This document shows, one piece after another, positions 35,929 to 44,664 of a stretch of 64,000 nucleotides of DNA (position 1 is its first letter; every line of letters starts with the position of its first letter). The stretch is from Streptomyces alanosinicus (GTDB lineage Bacteria; Actinomycetota; Actinomycetes; Streptomycetales; Streptomycetaceae). The stretch spans positions 143,310 to 207,309 of the forward strand of contig NZ_BMVG01000013.1 in NCBI RefSeq assembly GCF_014650595.1, in the 5' to 3' direction. The position numbers and the translations under genes are program-made. The notes below the pieces were generated by a model. The model did not search any database, had not been told where the DNA came from, and worked only from the letters and a program-made list of their open reading frames with translations.

Positions 35929-36462
35929 TCAGCGGCGCCCTTCCTCGGGCATCGACGCCCGTGACGGGAAGCCGTCCGGGTTGACGTATCGCACCCGTCG
36001 CGGCCACAGGGCGCCGCCATCGATACTCGCCATGACGAAGCCGACGGTGGTCAGCAGCAGCATGACTTCGCGTACGAGCGTCGCGTCGACGTGCCGGTAC
36101 ACGGCCCAGCTCACCGCATAGAGAACCGTTTCTGCTAGAAACAGGGTGAGTTGATGCCATGACATCCAGGTCTTCAGAGCCTGGAAGCGACCACCATCGA
36201 CCCTGAACATCTGCGAACAGCGGTTGCGCAACGCCGACTTGTGCCGAGCCGCAAGGCCCTCGGGCTGCCCGGCGGGCGTGAGCTCCAGGTACTTGAGGAT
36301 TCGTCTCCGCAGCCGGCAGAAGGCGTTGATGACGGACTTGCGCCGGACCGCGTGGACCGACTCCTTGAGGTCGGCCATGCCGCTCTCCCCGCAGGGGGGG
36401 TAGTCGCGCATGATGCCGGCGAGGGCGTGCATGGAAGGCACGAGGAGCGTCTGTTCGGTCAC
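35929..36462 (-). CDS. Membrane protein, shortened paralogue of the 39.2-kb gene
   Basis: A 177-aa protein with two C-terminal membrane segments. It is clearly paralogous to the 226-aa protein at 39229-39909: DLKESVHAVRRKSVINAFC, TWMSW and RRVRYVNPD are shared. A block of about 50 residues after position 60 is missing relative to the paralogue. The start (GTG 36462, VTEQT) is chosen by alignment to it. Paired GTATAGACAC elements lie 69-100 bp upstream, as for the paralogue. It may be a degenerating duplicate; function is unknown. Confidence 0.65.
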   Translation of the reverse strand: MTEQTLLVPSMHALAGIMRDYPPCGESGMADLKESVHAVRRKSVINAFCRLRRRILKYLELTPAGQPEGLAARHKSALRNRCSQMFRVDGGRFQALKTWMSWHQLTLFLAETVLYAVSWAVYRHVDATLVREVMLLLTTVGFVMASIDGGALWPRRVRYVNPDGFPSRASMPEEGRR

Positions 36463-36530
36463 GGAGCCCCTCCCCCCAGTCTTGCCGTCTCGGCGCCTGG
36501 CAACGTCGCGGACAGCCAAGCCAATTGGCA

Positions 36531-36561
36531 GTATAGACACTCAATCGTAGGGTATAGACAC
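36531..36561 (+). promoter_or_regulatory. Paired GTATAGACAC elements (21-bp spacing)
   Basis: Two perfect copies of GTATAGACAC at 36531-36540 and 36552-36561 have an 11-bp spacer, so they are about two helical turns apart on one face. The same arrangement occurs at 39960-39990. They lie between the minus-strand membrane gene and the relic of a plus-strand NlpC-type gene. Likely operator or promoter element of the T4SS-like locus. Confidence 0.75.
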
Positions 36562-36607
36562 TTCAGCTTCCCATGCGGGTGCTACCAACGGGGGCACACC
36601 GAGCAAC

Positions 36608-36649
36608 GGCAAGAGATTCCTGATAGCCATCCTTGCCGTCTGCTCTCGT
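36608..36649 (+). pseudogene. 5' relic of an NlpC/P60 gene
   Basis: The codons for GKRFLIAILAVC here match KKSLIAILAVC at the start of the intact NlpC/P60 gene at 40033, at the same distance from the paired repeats. The start codon is lost (GTG to ACG) and one base is deleted. Nothing of the rest of that gene remains. It proves that the divergent membrane-protein/NlpC unit was duplicated and then lost here. Confidence 0.6.
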
Positions 36650-36864
36650 GACCGGGGGGTGCCAGTGGCAGCGACGGCAACCGCCACATGACCGCGGTGC
36701 AGCGCCACCTCATGACGGTGCTTCCAGTGGCCGTTCTGGAAGCCATTCGGGAGCCGACACATTCCCGAACCCCCTCCCACGCCACGCGAGACCGACCAAG
36801 ACCATGCTCCTGACCAGTACAAACGCGATCCGCACTGCCGAGATCAGCAACCGAACCCCATCCG

Positions 36865-37171
36865 GGACGAAGAGGTTGCGCACGCCCGGAGGACCGCCGG
36901 CTGGAAGCCGCGCGGCGCATGGGCCAGCAGGTCATCACGGAGCTTCAGACGCTCTGACCGCGCGCGGTCTCGGAGGGGACTCCAGTACTCCTGGACGGCC
37001 CGCTCCTCGCGGGAGGTGATAGGCGGCTCCGAGTCCGAGATTTTCGGCCGCCTGCTCCACAGCAGTCTGTAGGCGTACGGGATCCAGGGAGTGCGCCACC
37101 GGCTCGCCCGGCGGAGGGCAGTCGTCACTGCGCTCCAAGTAGACGCGCAGATGCGTACTACGCCGCGGCAC
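36865..37171 (-). pseudogene. Possible decayed coding fragment
   Basis: Two minus-strand frames give protein-like sequence in succession: VYLERSDDCPPPGEPVAHSL, then after a frame change SREERAVQEYWSPLRDRARS and ERLKLRDDLLAHAPRGFQPA. I do not recognise the family. It could be a frameshifted relic in the junction between the duplicated module and the TPR pseudogene. Low confidence. Confidence 0.3.
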
Positions 37172-38415
37172 ACCCGGTTCAGCACTACCTGGCAGCTGTC
37201 CCTGGACGTTCTGGCCCGGCAGGACGTGCCGGAAGCCCTCACGCTGCTACGACTGCTCGCCTGCTTCGCGCCCATGCCGGCGCCTCTTCCGCTGGCCCTG
37301 CTCGCTCCGGCCGCTCTGGACGCCACGTCCCTGCCGCGTCTCGATCCCTCACTCACCCGCGACAGGGCGGACGCCGCCCTCCAAGGCCTGATCTCCACCT
37401 CTCTGGTCAGCCTCATCGACGTACCGGGTGACCGGGGGCAGCGCCCGGTCCTGAGCCTGCAGACCCACGGACTGCTCCTGGACACGGTCGCGGGACAGAT
37501 ACCTGACAGCGCCCTCGGAGATCTCCTGCTCTCCGCAACCGCCCTGCTCGGCGGGGCAATCACCGACAGGCCGAGCAGCCAGGACCTGCGCCTGATCGCG
37601 CCGCACGCACTCGCCGTACTGCGTCGGGCCCGCGCCGATGCCGCCGGCCCGCACGCCGCGCGGGAGGCCCTGGGGCTCGTTCGCCGCCTGCGCGGGCTGC
37701 ACCACGACCGCGGGGAAATCACCGCGACTCTCGAACTGGCCACGCACGCGGCAGCATTTTCCGGGGCGGTGTTCGGGGCCGACAGCGCCGAAGCCGCGGA
37801 TGATTCCTACCAGTTGGGCCGGGCACACACCGGCGCCGGACGCTTCGCCGAGGCCGAAACGCTGCTCCGTGGCGTCCTCGCCGCCCGTGAACGCGAACTG
37901 GGCCCGGACGACGCACGCACCCTGGACAGCGCGCACGCACTGGGCATCGCCCTGTACGGACTCGGGCGGTGGGCGGAGGACGAACAACTGCTGCGCCGTG
38001 CCCTGGCTGGACGCGAGCGCCTGCTGGGCCCCGACCATCCCGACACCCTCGACGTGTGTGCCGGCCTCGCCGACGCCCTCGGCGAGCAGGGCCGCTGGGA
38101 AGAGGCGGAACACCTCGCCCACTCCACCCTGGAACGTTCCGCGGCCCTGCTTGGTGAGGATCCGCCCGCACCGTGGTGAACCGCCTCACCCACGCCTGGG
38201 CCGTGGCGGGGCGCAAGGCGTGGGACCGGGCCGAACCACTGGCCCGCCGCACCGTCCAGGACGCCGAGCAGATCTTCGGTGACCGTCATCCCCGCACCCT
38301 CGGAACCGATCACCCCCGCACGGAACGCTGCCGTACCATCCTGAGCGCCGTGCGAGCGGCCCTTGCCGCTCACCCTTCACCCGATTCACCCGACACTTCG
38401 GAGAACGCACAGTGA
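37151..38415 (+). pseudogene. NB-ARC/TPR regulator fragment, N-terminally truncated and frameshifted
   Basis: The plus strand encodes the back half of an NB-ARC/tetratricopeptide protein: the WH-like LSLDVLARQDVPEALTLLRL, then TPR units GAGRFAEAETLLRGVLAARE and GLGRWAEDEQLLRRALAGRE. The P-loop NB-ARC domain is missing upstream. Near 38165 the frame ends in a premature stop, but the family sequence continues in another frame (AWDRAEPLARRTVQDAEQIF) to 38415. So the gene is broken at both ends. Its last frame still overlaps the DUF397 gene by 4 bp. Confidence 0.75.
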
Positions 38416-38654
38416 CGTCCGTCATAGCCACACCCCCCGAGCACTCCGTCTATCGCTGGCACAGGAGTTCTCACAGCGGCGAAACCAACAGCTGCCTGGA
38501 ATTGCGTACTCCCCCCCGGCGTGGGATGACGCGCATCCGTGATTCGAAGGATCTGTTTCAGCCGCCTCTGATCTGCTCGACAGCGGCATGGACGACGTTC
38601 GTCACGTCGCTCCGTGACGGGGAGTTCAGCGCGGCTTCACGGCCGGGCCGCTGA
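38412..38654 (+). CDS. DUF397 domain protein
   Basis: An 80-aa protein with the DUF397 pattern: WHRSSHSGETNSCLEL, then TRIRDSKD, then AAWTTFVTSLRDGEFS. DUF397 proteins normally pair with an XRE-family HTH regulator encoded just upstream and act as its small partner. No XRE gene is present here, so this is an orphan copy. It starts at a GTG overlapping the preceding frame's stop. Confidence 0.8.
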   Translation: MTSVIATPPEHSVYRWHRSSHSGETNSCLELRTPPRRGMTRIRDSKDLFQPPLICSTAAWTTFVTSLRDGEFSAASRPGR

Positions 38655-38709
38655 CAGGACCAGGAACTGCTCGTGTACGAAGTGTCAGCCGGGCCGTCAG
38701 GAGCCGCAC

Positions 38710-39222
38710 GTGAAGTCTGTGATCATCCGTCCCTTTGAAGACACCGATCTGGCCGGCGCCTCGGCCGCGTTGACCGAGGTGCACGGCACTGACGGGTATC
38801 CGGTCGAAGGGGTGGATCACCCTGAGGCCTGGTTGCGCCCCGTGGACGTGGCCGCCGCGTGGGTGGGAGAACGCGACGTCGCTGTCGTCGGGCATGTGGC
38901 CGTGATGCGCTCTCGTGGGGAGGACGCGGTCACTCTCTGGATGCGGCAGAGCGGCGACGGGGAAGACCGAATCGGTGTTCTGGCGCGGTTGTTCGTCGTC
39001 AGGGAAGCCCGGAGGCAAGCCGTCGGTGAGCGCCTTGTGCGAGCCGCCATGCGGTACGGGCGCGAGCACGGGCTTCGTCTGGTCCTGGATGTGATGACCA
39101 AGGACAGCGCCGCGATACGGCTGTACGAGCGTCTTGGCTGGCGCGAGATCGGCCGGGCGCCGCATCGCTACGGAGCCGGCCGGAGCATCGAGGCGGTCTG
39201 TTACGTCGCTCCCGAGGCCTGA
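38710..39222 (+). CDS. GNAT family N-acetyltransferase
   Basis: A 170-aa GNAT protein. The acetyl-CoA-binding region LFVVREARRQAVGERLVRAA and the later DSAAIRLYERLGWREIG are the classical motifs A and B. It starts at GTG 38710. Substrate unknown. It stands alone between the DUF397 gene and the membrane protein of the T4SS-like locus. Confidence 0.85.
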   Translation: MKSVIIRPFEDTDLAGASAALTEVHGTDGYPVEGVDHPEAWLRPVDVAAAWVGERDVAVVGHVAVMRSRGEDAVTLWMRQSGDGEDRIGVLARLFVVREARRQAVGERLVRAAMRYGREHGLRLVLDVMTKDSAAIRLYERLGWREIGRAPHRYGAGRSIEAVCYVAPEA

Positions 39223-39228
39223 GCCGCC

Positions 39229-39909
39229 TCAGCGCCGTTCGTCCTTCGGCTTGCGCGGGGTCGGCAGGAAGGCGTCCGGATTGACGTACCGGACCCGGCG
39301 CAGCCACAGTGCGCCGCCGCCCACCATCGCCATGAGGAAGCCGACGAGAGCGAGAAGGAGCAGCAGGCCGTGCAGGAAGCCGGCGTCGACGTGCTGGGAG
39401 ACGGTCCAACTGGCCGTGGACAGAACGACGCCCGCGCCGAACAGGGCCAGTGAGGGCCAGGACATCCACGCCCGCAGCGCCTCCACGGGATCGCCCTCGA
39501 TCCACAGCAGTTGCGAACGACGCTGCTTCACCGCGGACTTGACGGAGGCGACGGCGCCTGCCGATTCGCCGTCCGGGTCCAGGTCCAGGAACTCCCAGAG
39601 GTCGGCCAGAGCTTCGTAGGCCTGCTGGTCGTCGTAGTAGACCGCCTCGACGGGTGTTCCCTCGCCGAGTGCCGTCTCCTCGTCGGCGCGGCGCTGGAAC
39701 TCCTTGTTGATCACCTCGGTGGGAACGGGCGCCTCACCCAGCAGGATCTGCCGCACATGCTGGCAGAACGCATTGATGACCGGCTTGCGCCGGACCGCGT
39801 GCACCGCCTCTTTGAGGTCTTCCATGCCGGCCTCGCCGTACGAGAGGTAATCCCGCATCACGACGGCCAGCGCATGGGTGGAGGGAGCCGGAGGCGGCTG
39901 CTCGGTCAC
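39229..39909 (-). CDS. Membrane protein of the T4SS-like locus
   Basis: A 226-aa protein with a soluble N-terminal part (DLKEAVHAVRRKPVINAFCQ), an acidic middle (ALADLWEFLDLDPDGES) and two transmembrane segments near residues 155-175 and 183-205. The family is unknown to me. A shortened paralogue sits at 35929-36462. It is divergent from the NlpC/P60 gene, with paired GTATAGACAC elements between, which suggests shared control. GTG start preceded by GAAGGGA. Confidence 0.7.
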   Translation of the reverse strand: MTEQPPPAPSTHALAVVMRDYLSYGEAGMEDLKEAVHAVRRKPVINAFCQHVRQILLGEAPVPTEVINKEFQRRADEETALGEGTPVEAVYYDDQQAYEALADLWEFLDLDPDGESAGAVASVKSAVKQRRSQLLWIEGDPVEALRAWMSWPSLALFGAGVVLSTASWTVSQHVDAGFLHGLLLLLALVGFLMAMVGGGALWLRRVRYVNPDAFLPTPRKPKDERR

Positions 39910-39959
39910 GGGTCGGTCCCTTCCCTGTCAGTACCGTCGGAGGCTCAACACGATTGGCA

Positions 39960-39990
39960 GTATAGACACTTACTCATAAGGTATAGACAC
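39960..39990 (+). promoter_or_regulatory. Paired GTATAGACAC elements (21-bp spacing)
   Basis: Perfect copies at 39960-39969 and 39981-39990 lie in the divergent promoter of the membrane-protein and NlpC/P60 genes. The arrangement is identical to that at 36531-36561. Confidence 0.8.
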
Positions 39991-40032
39991 ACGAGTGGCG
40001 AGGGTGCTGAGACACGGGGGGCGCACCGAGCA

Positions 40033-41190
40033 GTGGACAAGAAAAGTTTGATAGCCATCCTCGCGGTCTGTGCGTTCCTCTTCAGCGGTTGCGGGGCCAT
40101 GTTCATCGCAGGGGGCGCGGTCGTGGGAGCCGCCAACATCCTTACCTCCATCACCGGAAGCGATGACGATGGCGGGGGTGGCGGCGGCGGCGCGCCCGGC
40201 GGCACCGTCTGCGATCCCGGTGGCGGGAAGCTGACGGGCGAGGTCCCCGGACAGGGCACTTACACGGTGACGGACGAACAGATGGGCAACGCCGCGATCA
40301 TCGTCCACGTCGGCGAGAAGACCAAGGTGCCCGACGACGGCCTCGTCATCGCCATCATGACGGCCCTTCAGGAAAGCAGTCTGCGCAACATCCACTACGG
40401 TGACCGGGACAGCCTCGGGCTCTTCCAGCAGCGCCCCTCGGCCGGGTGGGGCAGCCCAGCGGAGATCATGGACCCCAACTACTCCTCCATGGCGTTCTAC
40501 GGCGGCCCCAACCACCCGAGCCCGCCCAACCCTCGCGGTCTGCTCGGCGTGAACAACTGGCAGCAGATGGACAAGGGGGCGGCCGCCCAGGCCGTCCAGG
40601 GCTCGGCCTTCCCGGACGCCTACAAGAAGTGGGAGGGTCTGGCGGGGCAGATAGTCGGCCGCGCCAAGAACATCCAGTGCAAGGACATCGGTCTCAGCGG
40701 GGATGTCGGCAAGGTCATCGCGGCGGCCAAGGCCCAGCTCGGTGTGGACTACTGCTGGGGCGGCGGCGATGCCGACGGACCGACCTACACCTCGGACTGC
40801 CCGTCGGGCGTCTCCAAGGGCTTCGACTGCTCCGGGCTGACCCTCTACGCGTACGCGAAGGTCGGGATCACCCTGGGCCACTACACCGACGACCAGTGGA
40901 TCGCTGGCAGCAGGGTGGCGAGCTACAGCGCCCTCAAACCGGGGGACCTGATGTTCTGGTCCAGCGACGGCACCAGGGGCGGCATCCACCACGTCAGTAT
41001 GTATCTCGGTAATGACGAGATGATCCATGCACCGCACACCGGAGCGAAGGTGGAGATCGTGCAGCACGTCAGCACCAACAAGTACTGGATGGACCAGTGG
41101 ATCGGCGGCACCCGGCTGCTGAAGGACTCTGGCAACAGCGCGTCTCCGACTCCCAGCCAGTCCTCCGCCGCCACGGGGGGAGACGAGTGA
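40033..41190 (+). CDS. NlpC/P60 peptidoglycan hydrolase with lysozyme-like domain
   Basis: A 385-aa secreted, probably lipid-anchored wall hydrolase (N-terminal signal with SGCGAM). A transglycosylase-like domain (ALQESSLRN, LGLFQQRPSAGWG) is followed by an NlpC/P60 domain with catalytic Cys in GFDCSGLTLY, His in GGIHHVSMYLG and a third polar residue in MIHAPHTG. Such two-domain hydrolases (Tn916 Orf14, TcpG) open the wall for Gram-positive type IV secretion channels. GTG 40033 is the chosen start. It overlaps the lipoprotein gene by 4 bp (GTGA). Confidence 0.88.
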   Translation: MDKKSLIAILAVCAFLFSGCGAMFIAGGAVVGAANILTSITGSDDDGGGGGGGAPGGTVCDPGGGKLTGEVPGQGTYTVTDEQMGNAAIIVHVGEKTKVPDDGLVIAIMTALQESSLRNIHYGDRDSLGLFQQRPSAGWGSPAEIMDPNYSSMAFYGGPNHPSPPNPRGLLGVNNWQQMDKGAAAQAVQGSAFPDAYKKWEGLAGQIVGRAKNIQCKDIGLSGDVGKVIAAAKAQLGVDYCWGGGDADGPTYTSDCPSGVSKGFDCSGLTLYAYAKVGITLGHYTDDQWIAGSRVASYSALKPGDLMFWSSDGTRGGIHHVSMYLGNDEMIHAPHTGAKVEIVQHVSTNKYWMDQWIGGTRLLKDSGNSASPTPSQSSAATGGDE

Positions 41191-41786
41191 CCGGCCGGCC
41201 GAGCCGTACGGCGGCCCTGTGTGTGGCCGCGCTGGCCGCCGCTGTGCTCGGCGGCTGCAGTACGGACCACCACCACCGGAGCACCCCCTCGCCCTCCGGC
41301 CCCACCGTGAGCGCCGCGCCCGGCCCCGGCGGGCCCACCGCGTCGCCGTCCGCGTCGAGGAAGCCCACGGCGAGCCCGAGCCCCTCGGCCACGGGCTACG
41401 ACAATCCGCAGTCGGTCGCCACCGCCTATGTCGGCGCGTTCGTCGAGCAGAAGTGGAGTGATTCCGGTCCGCGCGCGTATCTCGACCGGATCGCCCCGTA
41501 CGCCACCGCGGCGTTCGTGAAGAAACTCCGGGACGGCACCGGCGACCGGTGCGATCTGGCCTGCCGGGGGGCCAAGAAGCGTCATGTGACGGTCAGCGCC
41601 GACAACATCCGCACCGTGATTCCGGAGGAGGCTCCGCGCACTCCCACCAAGGTGTGGGTGCAGGTGACCTACATGGAGCACACGAGTTGGGACGACGGCG
41701 GTGACTCGGCGGCGTCCGCCATGAACCTCGAACTGGTCAAAGATCAGGGCAAGTGGCTGGTCGACGCGCGAATGGGCGCCGGCTGA
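41187..41786 (+). CDS. Predicted lipoprotein
   Basis: A 199-aa protein with a lipobox (AAVLGGC) after a hydrophobic signal, a low-complexity Ser/Pro/Ala linker with HHHR, and a globular C-terminal domain that looks NTF2-like (VATAYVGAFVEQKW, VWVQVTYMEHTSW, KDQGKWLVDARM). This fold is used by VirB8/TcpC-like T4SS components, so it may be a periplasm-side scaffold. Translationally coupled to the NlpC/P60 gene. Confidence 0.7.
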   Translation: MTGRPSRTAALCVAALAAAVLGGCSTDHHHRSTPSPSGPTVSAAPGPGGPTASPSASRKPTASPSPSATGYDNPQSVATAYVGAFVEQKWSDSGPRAYLDRIAPYATAAFVKKLRDGTGDRCDLACRGAKKRHVTVSADNIRTVIPEEAPRTPTKVWVQVTYMEHTSWDDGGDSAASAMNLELVKDQGKWLVDARMGAG

Positions 41787-41834
41787 CCGCCCTTGACCAC
41801 CCCGGGCGCCACGGCGCGGTGGCCCCGCAGCCCC

Positions 41835-43247
41835 TCAGCTGCCGGGCGGCACCGCGCCGAACCCGTCGGCGAGGATCGCCGCCAGGTCCATATAGGCGCC
41901 TCGGGTGGCCGGTGAGACGTCGTCGTAGCGGATCGTGCCGCCCATGTAGAGCTGCTGGTCGTAGGGGATCCTGACGACGTGGTTGCACAGCTGCTGGAAG
42001 TAGTCCACCAGCGTGTTCACATTGATCCCGACGGCCTTGGGCGCGTCCATGGTGATCACCACCACGGCATCGCGCACAAGGTGGGGGTATCCCTGGGCGT
42101 ACACCTCGTCCAGGGTCTTGGCCGCACGCCGCGCGGCGTCGAAGCGCGGGGCGGCGACGACCACGAGCCGGTCGGACGCGGCCAGCGTCCCCTTCATCGC
42201 GGAGTGCTTCATACCGGTACCGCTGTCGGTGATGACGATGTCGAAGGCCCTGGTGAGGATCGACAGCGCGGTCCGGTACTGCTCCTCATCGAACGACTCG
42301 CTGATGTCCGGGTTCTGTTCGCTCGCGGCCACCATCAGCCGGTCGGCACGGCCGAGGTACTGATGGATCTGGTGCGGGTCGGCCAGCCCACGGCCGTCGG
42401 CGGCATGGCGCCGCCGTTCGGCGGTGACCAGGTCGCGTACGGTCGGCATGATCCGCTCGCCGAGCAGCCGGTCGGCGAGCGTGCCGGCGTGCGGGTTGGC
42501 GTCGACCGCCACCGTGCGGTCGGCCCGGAAGCGGGCGAACGTCAGTCCCAGCATGGCCGACGTCGTCGTCTTGCCGACGCCACCCTTGATGCTGGTGACG
42601 CTGATCCGATAGGGCCTCGGCACCGGTGTCTGAAGCCTGACGAGGCGTAGCTGCTCGGGGCCGGAGACGCGCCGCCCGCCGCCCATGCGACGCAGGAACC
42701 CCTGACGCTGGCCCGCACCGCCGTCGTCGAACCCCGCCGCCATCGCCGGGTTCTGCCGGGGGTGCGGCGGGACGTTCACATACGGGTTCGCGGGGGCGTT
42801 GGCCGGCGGCGGCATCCCGGGGGGCGCCTGCGGCACGGCGCCGTCAGGCATCGGCACCGGCCGCGGCGCCTCGGCGAAGGGACCGCCGTCGGGCAGCGGG
42901 ACGGGCGCCGCGGGGTCCGGGTAACCGGTCGCCGGCGGAGTCGCCTGCGAGGCAGGCGAGGGGCCGCCGTACGGATCCGGCGCGGGCGGTGAGGATGGTG
43001 CGGGAGCGACCGACGGATAAGGAACAGCCGGTGCCGGAGCGGGAGGCTGCTGAGGGGCGGACGGCGCAGGAGCGACCGGCTGCTGCGGGACGGCCGGTGC
43101 CGGAGCGACCGGCTGCTGCGGGGCGGCGGGTGCCGGCCCGGAGGTCGAGGTGGAAGGCGCCGGAAGCGAACGAGCGTGGCTCGGAGGCAGTTCGTCTGCG
43201 TCCTGGTCCGCGGCCGACGACGCGCCATAGGCGCTGTTCTCGGACAC
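41835..43247 (-). CDS. MinD/ParA-like ATPase with Pro-rich N-terminus
   Basis: A 470-aa protein. The first 190 residues are Pro/Ala-rich repeats (variants of VAPAPAVPQQP). The C-terminal half is a MinD/ParA ATPase: TSIKGGVGKTTTSAM (deviant Walker A), VAVDANPHAGTL and DIVITDSGTGM. The architecture resembles EspI-type ATPases of actinobacterial secretion systems, where the Pro-rich region mediates protein contacts. It may position or regulate the secretion machine. GTG start at 43247. Confidence 0.82.
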   Translation of the reverse strand: MSENSAYGASSAADQDADELPPSHARSLPAPSTSTSGPAPAAPQQPVAPAPAVPQQPVAPAPSAPQQPPAPAPAVPYPSVAPAPSSPPAPDPYGGPSPASQATPPATGYPDPAAPVPLPDGGPFAEAPRPVPMPDGAVPQAPPGMPPPANAPANPYVNVPPHPRQNPAMAAGFDDGGAGQRQGFLRRMGGGRRVSGPEQLRLVRLQTPVPRPYRISVTSIKGGVGKTTTSAMLGLTFARFRADRTVAVDANPHAGTLADRLLGERIMPTVRDLVTAERRRHAADGRGLADPHQIHQYLGRADRLMVAASEQNPDISESFDEEQYRTALSILTRAFDIVITDSGTGMKHSAMKGTLAASDRLVVVAAPRFDAARRAAKTLDEVYAQGYPHLVRDAVVVITMDAPKAVGINVNTLVDYFQQLCNHVVRIPYDQQLYMGGTIRYDDVSPATRGAYMDLAAILADGFGAVPPGS

Positions 43248-43311
43248 GCTGTACTTCCCCTCCCCCGTTCAGTGCACGCCCGTACCCCGCACTGTCAAAC
43301 GATCACGTGGG

Positions 43312-43773
43312 CTAGTCCTTCTGAGTGTACAAGGACAGCAGTCTGCGGCTGACGGTCTGCGGACGGGTGGGCTTGCCCGTCGCGTACTTCACCAGCATCT
43401 CCTCAAGAATGGCCGTGAGGTTCGTCTCCTCGACCTCGGCCCGCGCGTGGGCCATGGCCAGATAGCGCGCCGGGAAGCGGTTGACCACCGGCACCTTGCG
43501 CGCGCCCTCCGGCGGCAACTCGGCCGGGATCTCGGGCCGCTTGGCGTTCTGCCGCTTGGGGGCCTGGCTCAGTTCGTTGCGCCGGCGCCGGCGCAGCACA
43601 CCGAGCGCCTCCTCCTCTGTGATCGGGCCCCGATCAGGCGTCCACTGGAGGGGTTCGAGCTCCCCCGGGAGTGCGCCGTCCTCGTCCACCCCGTCGGGGC
43701 GGCGGGTCATGGCCACCTTCGCCCTCACCATGCGCCGGCGAGACGACCGGCGAGGGAATTCCGAAGCGCTCAT
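43312..43773 (-). CDS. Hypothetical protein of the T4SS-like locus
   Basis: A 153-aa basic, soluble protein. Segments such as ITEEEALGVLRRRRRNELSQ and NRFPARYLAMAHARAEVEET suggest helices; no known domain is recognised. The arginine-rich N-terminus could bind nucleic acid. ATG 43773 is chosen; the frame extends a further 24 codons. A near-perfect GTATAGACAC element lies 63 bp upstream of the start. Confidence 0.6.
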   Translation of the reverse strand: MSASEFPRRSSRRRMVRAKVAMTRRPDGVDEDGALPGELEPLQWTPDRGPITEEEALGVLRRRRRNELSQAPKRQNAKRPEIPAELPPEGARKVPVVNRFPARYLAMAHARAEVEETNLTAILEEMLVKYATGKPTRPQTVSRRLLSLYTQKD

Positions 43774-43835
43774 CGCCTCTCCCGCAATTGATCGACGAAT
43801 CCGGGCGGGCGCTCGGATACACCGAGCGTCACTGT

Positions 43836-43845
43836 GTACAGACAC
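43836..43845 (+). promoter_or_regulatory. GTATAGACAC-type element (one mismatch)
   Basis: GTACAGACAC, one base different from the consensus, lies 63 bp upstream of the start of the 153-aa hypothetical gene. Confidence 0.55.
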
Positions 43846-43883
43846 TACCCCATGACATTCGGTACAACCAGGTCACAGGTCCT

Positions 43884-44483
43884 TCACATCCGCAGCATGA
43901 CATTGGCCTGACCCAAAACCGCTTGACCCTCGATAAGTTGTGACCAGAACAGATCGTCCGCTTCCGCGACGGCGAGGTCGATGTCGAAGCAGATTCCGAC
44001 AAGACAGGAGGCCGCGGCCCCGGGCGCCGCCCATTCCGCGGGTATCTCCGTACCGGCATCGGCCAGCAGCCAGGGGTAGCCGGCCAGGCTCACGGCCAGT
44101 CCACCCTCCCGCACCCCGACGCCGAGCACGGCCACGTCCCCGATCTCGGTCAGTTCGTCTCCGGTGACACGGGTGAATCCCCACATACCGACAAGGAAGT
44201 CCGTGTCGCTCACCGCCGTACGCCCCGAGCCGGCTCCGGCCCGTGACATCTCCCGGTCGTGGGCCACGAACAGCCCGCTCGGCAGCGACAGCAGCAGCGA
44301 CGCCCCGCCGGGATCCAGCGCATGGGTTATGCGCACGGACCAATCGGTCTTGCGGACGTCCAGCGTCAGTGTTTCCCAGGTCTTTCCCGGAATCGCGTTT
44401 CCATGTTCCACAGCAGGCTCTCCCCCGACAGCAGCCGCTTGAGTTGCGGCCACCCGTGCCACAACTCCCGTTCCGGAAGACAT
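43884..44483 (-). CDS. Hypothetical protein of the T4SS-like locus
   Basis: A 199-aa soluble, acidic protein without a domain I can name. It begins MSSGTGVVARVAATQ, has several beta-rich stretches (ETLTLDVRKTDWSVRITHAL, GLAVSLAGYPWLLAD) and no signal peptide. ATG 44483 is preferred over the ATG 10 codons further up. It may be a cytoplasmic accessory factor. Confidence 0.55.
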   Translation of the reverse strand: MSSGTGVVARVAATQAAAVGGEPAVEHGNAIPGKTWETLTLDVRKTDWSVRITHALDPGGASLLLSLPSGLFVAHDREMSRAGAGSGRTAVSDTDFLVGMWGFTRVTGDELTEIGDVAVLGVGVREGGLAVSLAGYPWLLADAGTEIPAEWAAPGAAASCLVGICFDIDLAVAEADDLFWSQLIEGQAVLGQANVMLRM

Positions 44484-44664
44484 AATGACAGTCTGACGGT
44501 CACAGCAGATCACCGTTGTGATACAGACTTATCCTGAGCGGGCATCAAAGAATCAGCCAGCGGCGGGAAATGAGTGGAACGTTCACTGGGCTGCCGTCGA
44601 TTGATCATCGACCAGGTGGCCACCAGTCGGGCGGTCACCGGCCAGGCGGTCACCGGCCGACGTG

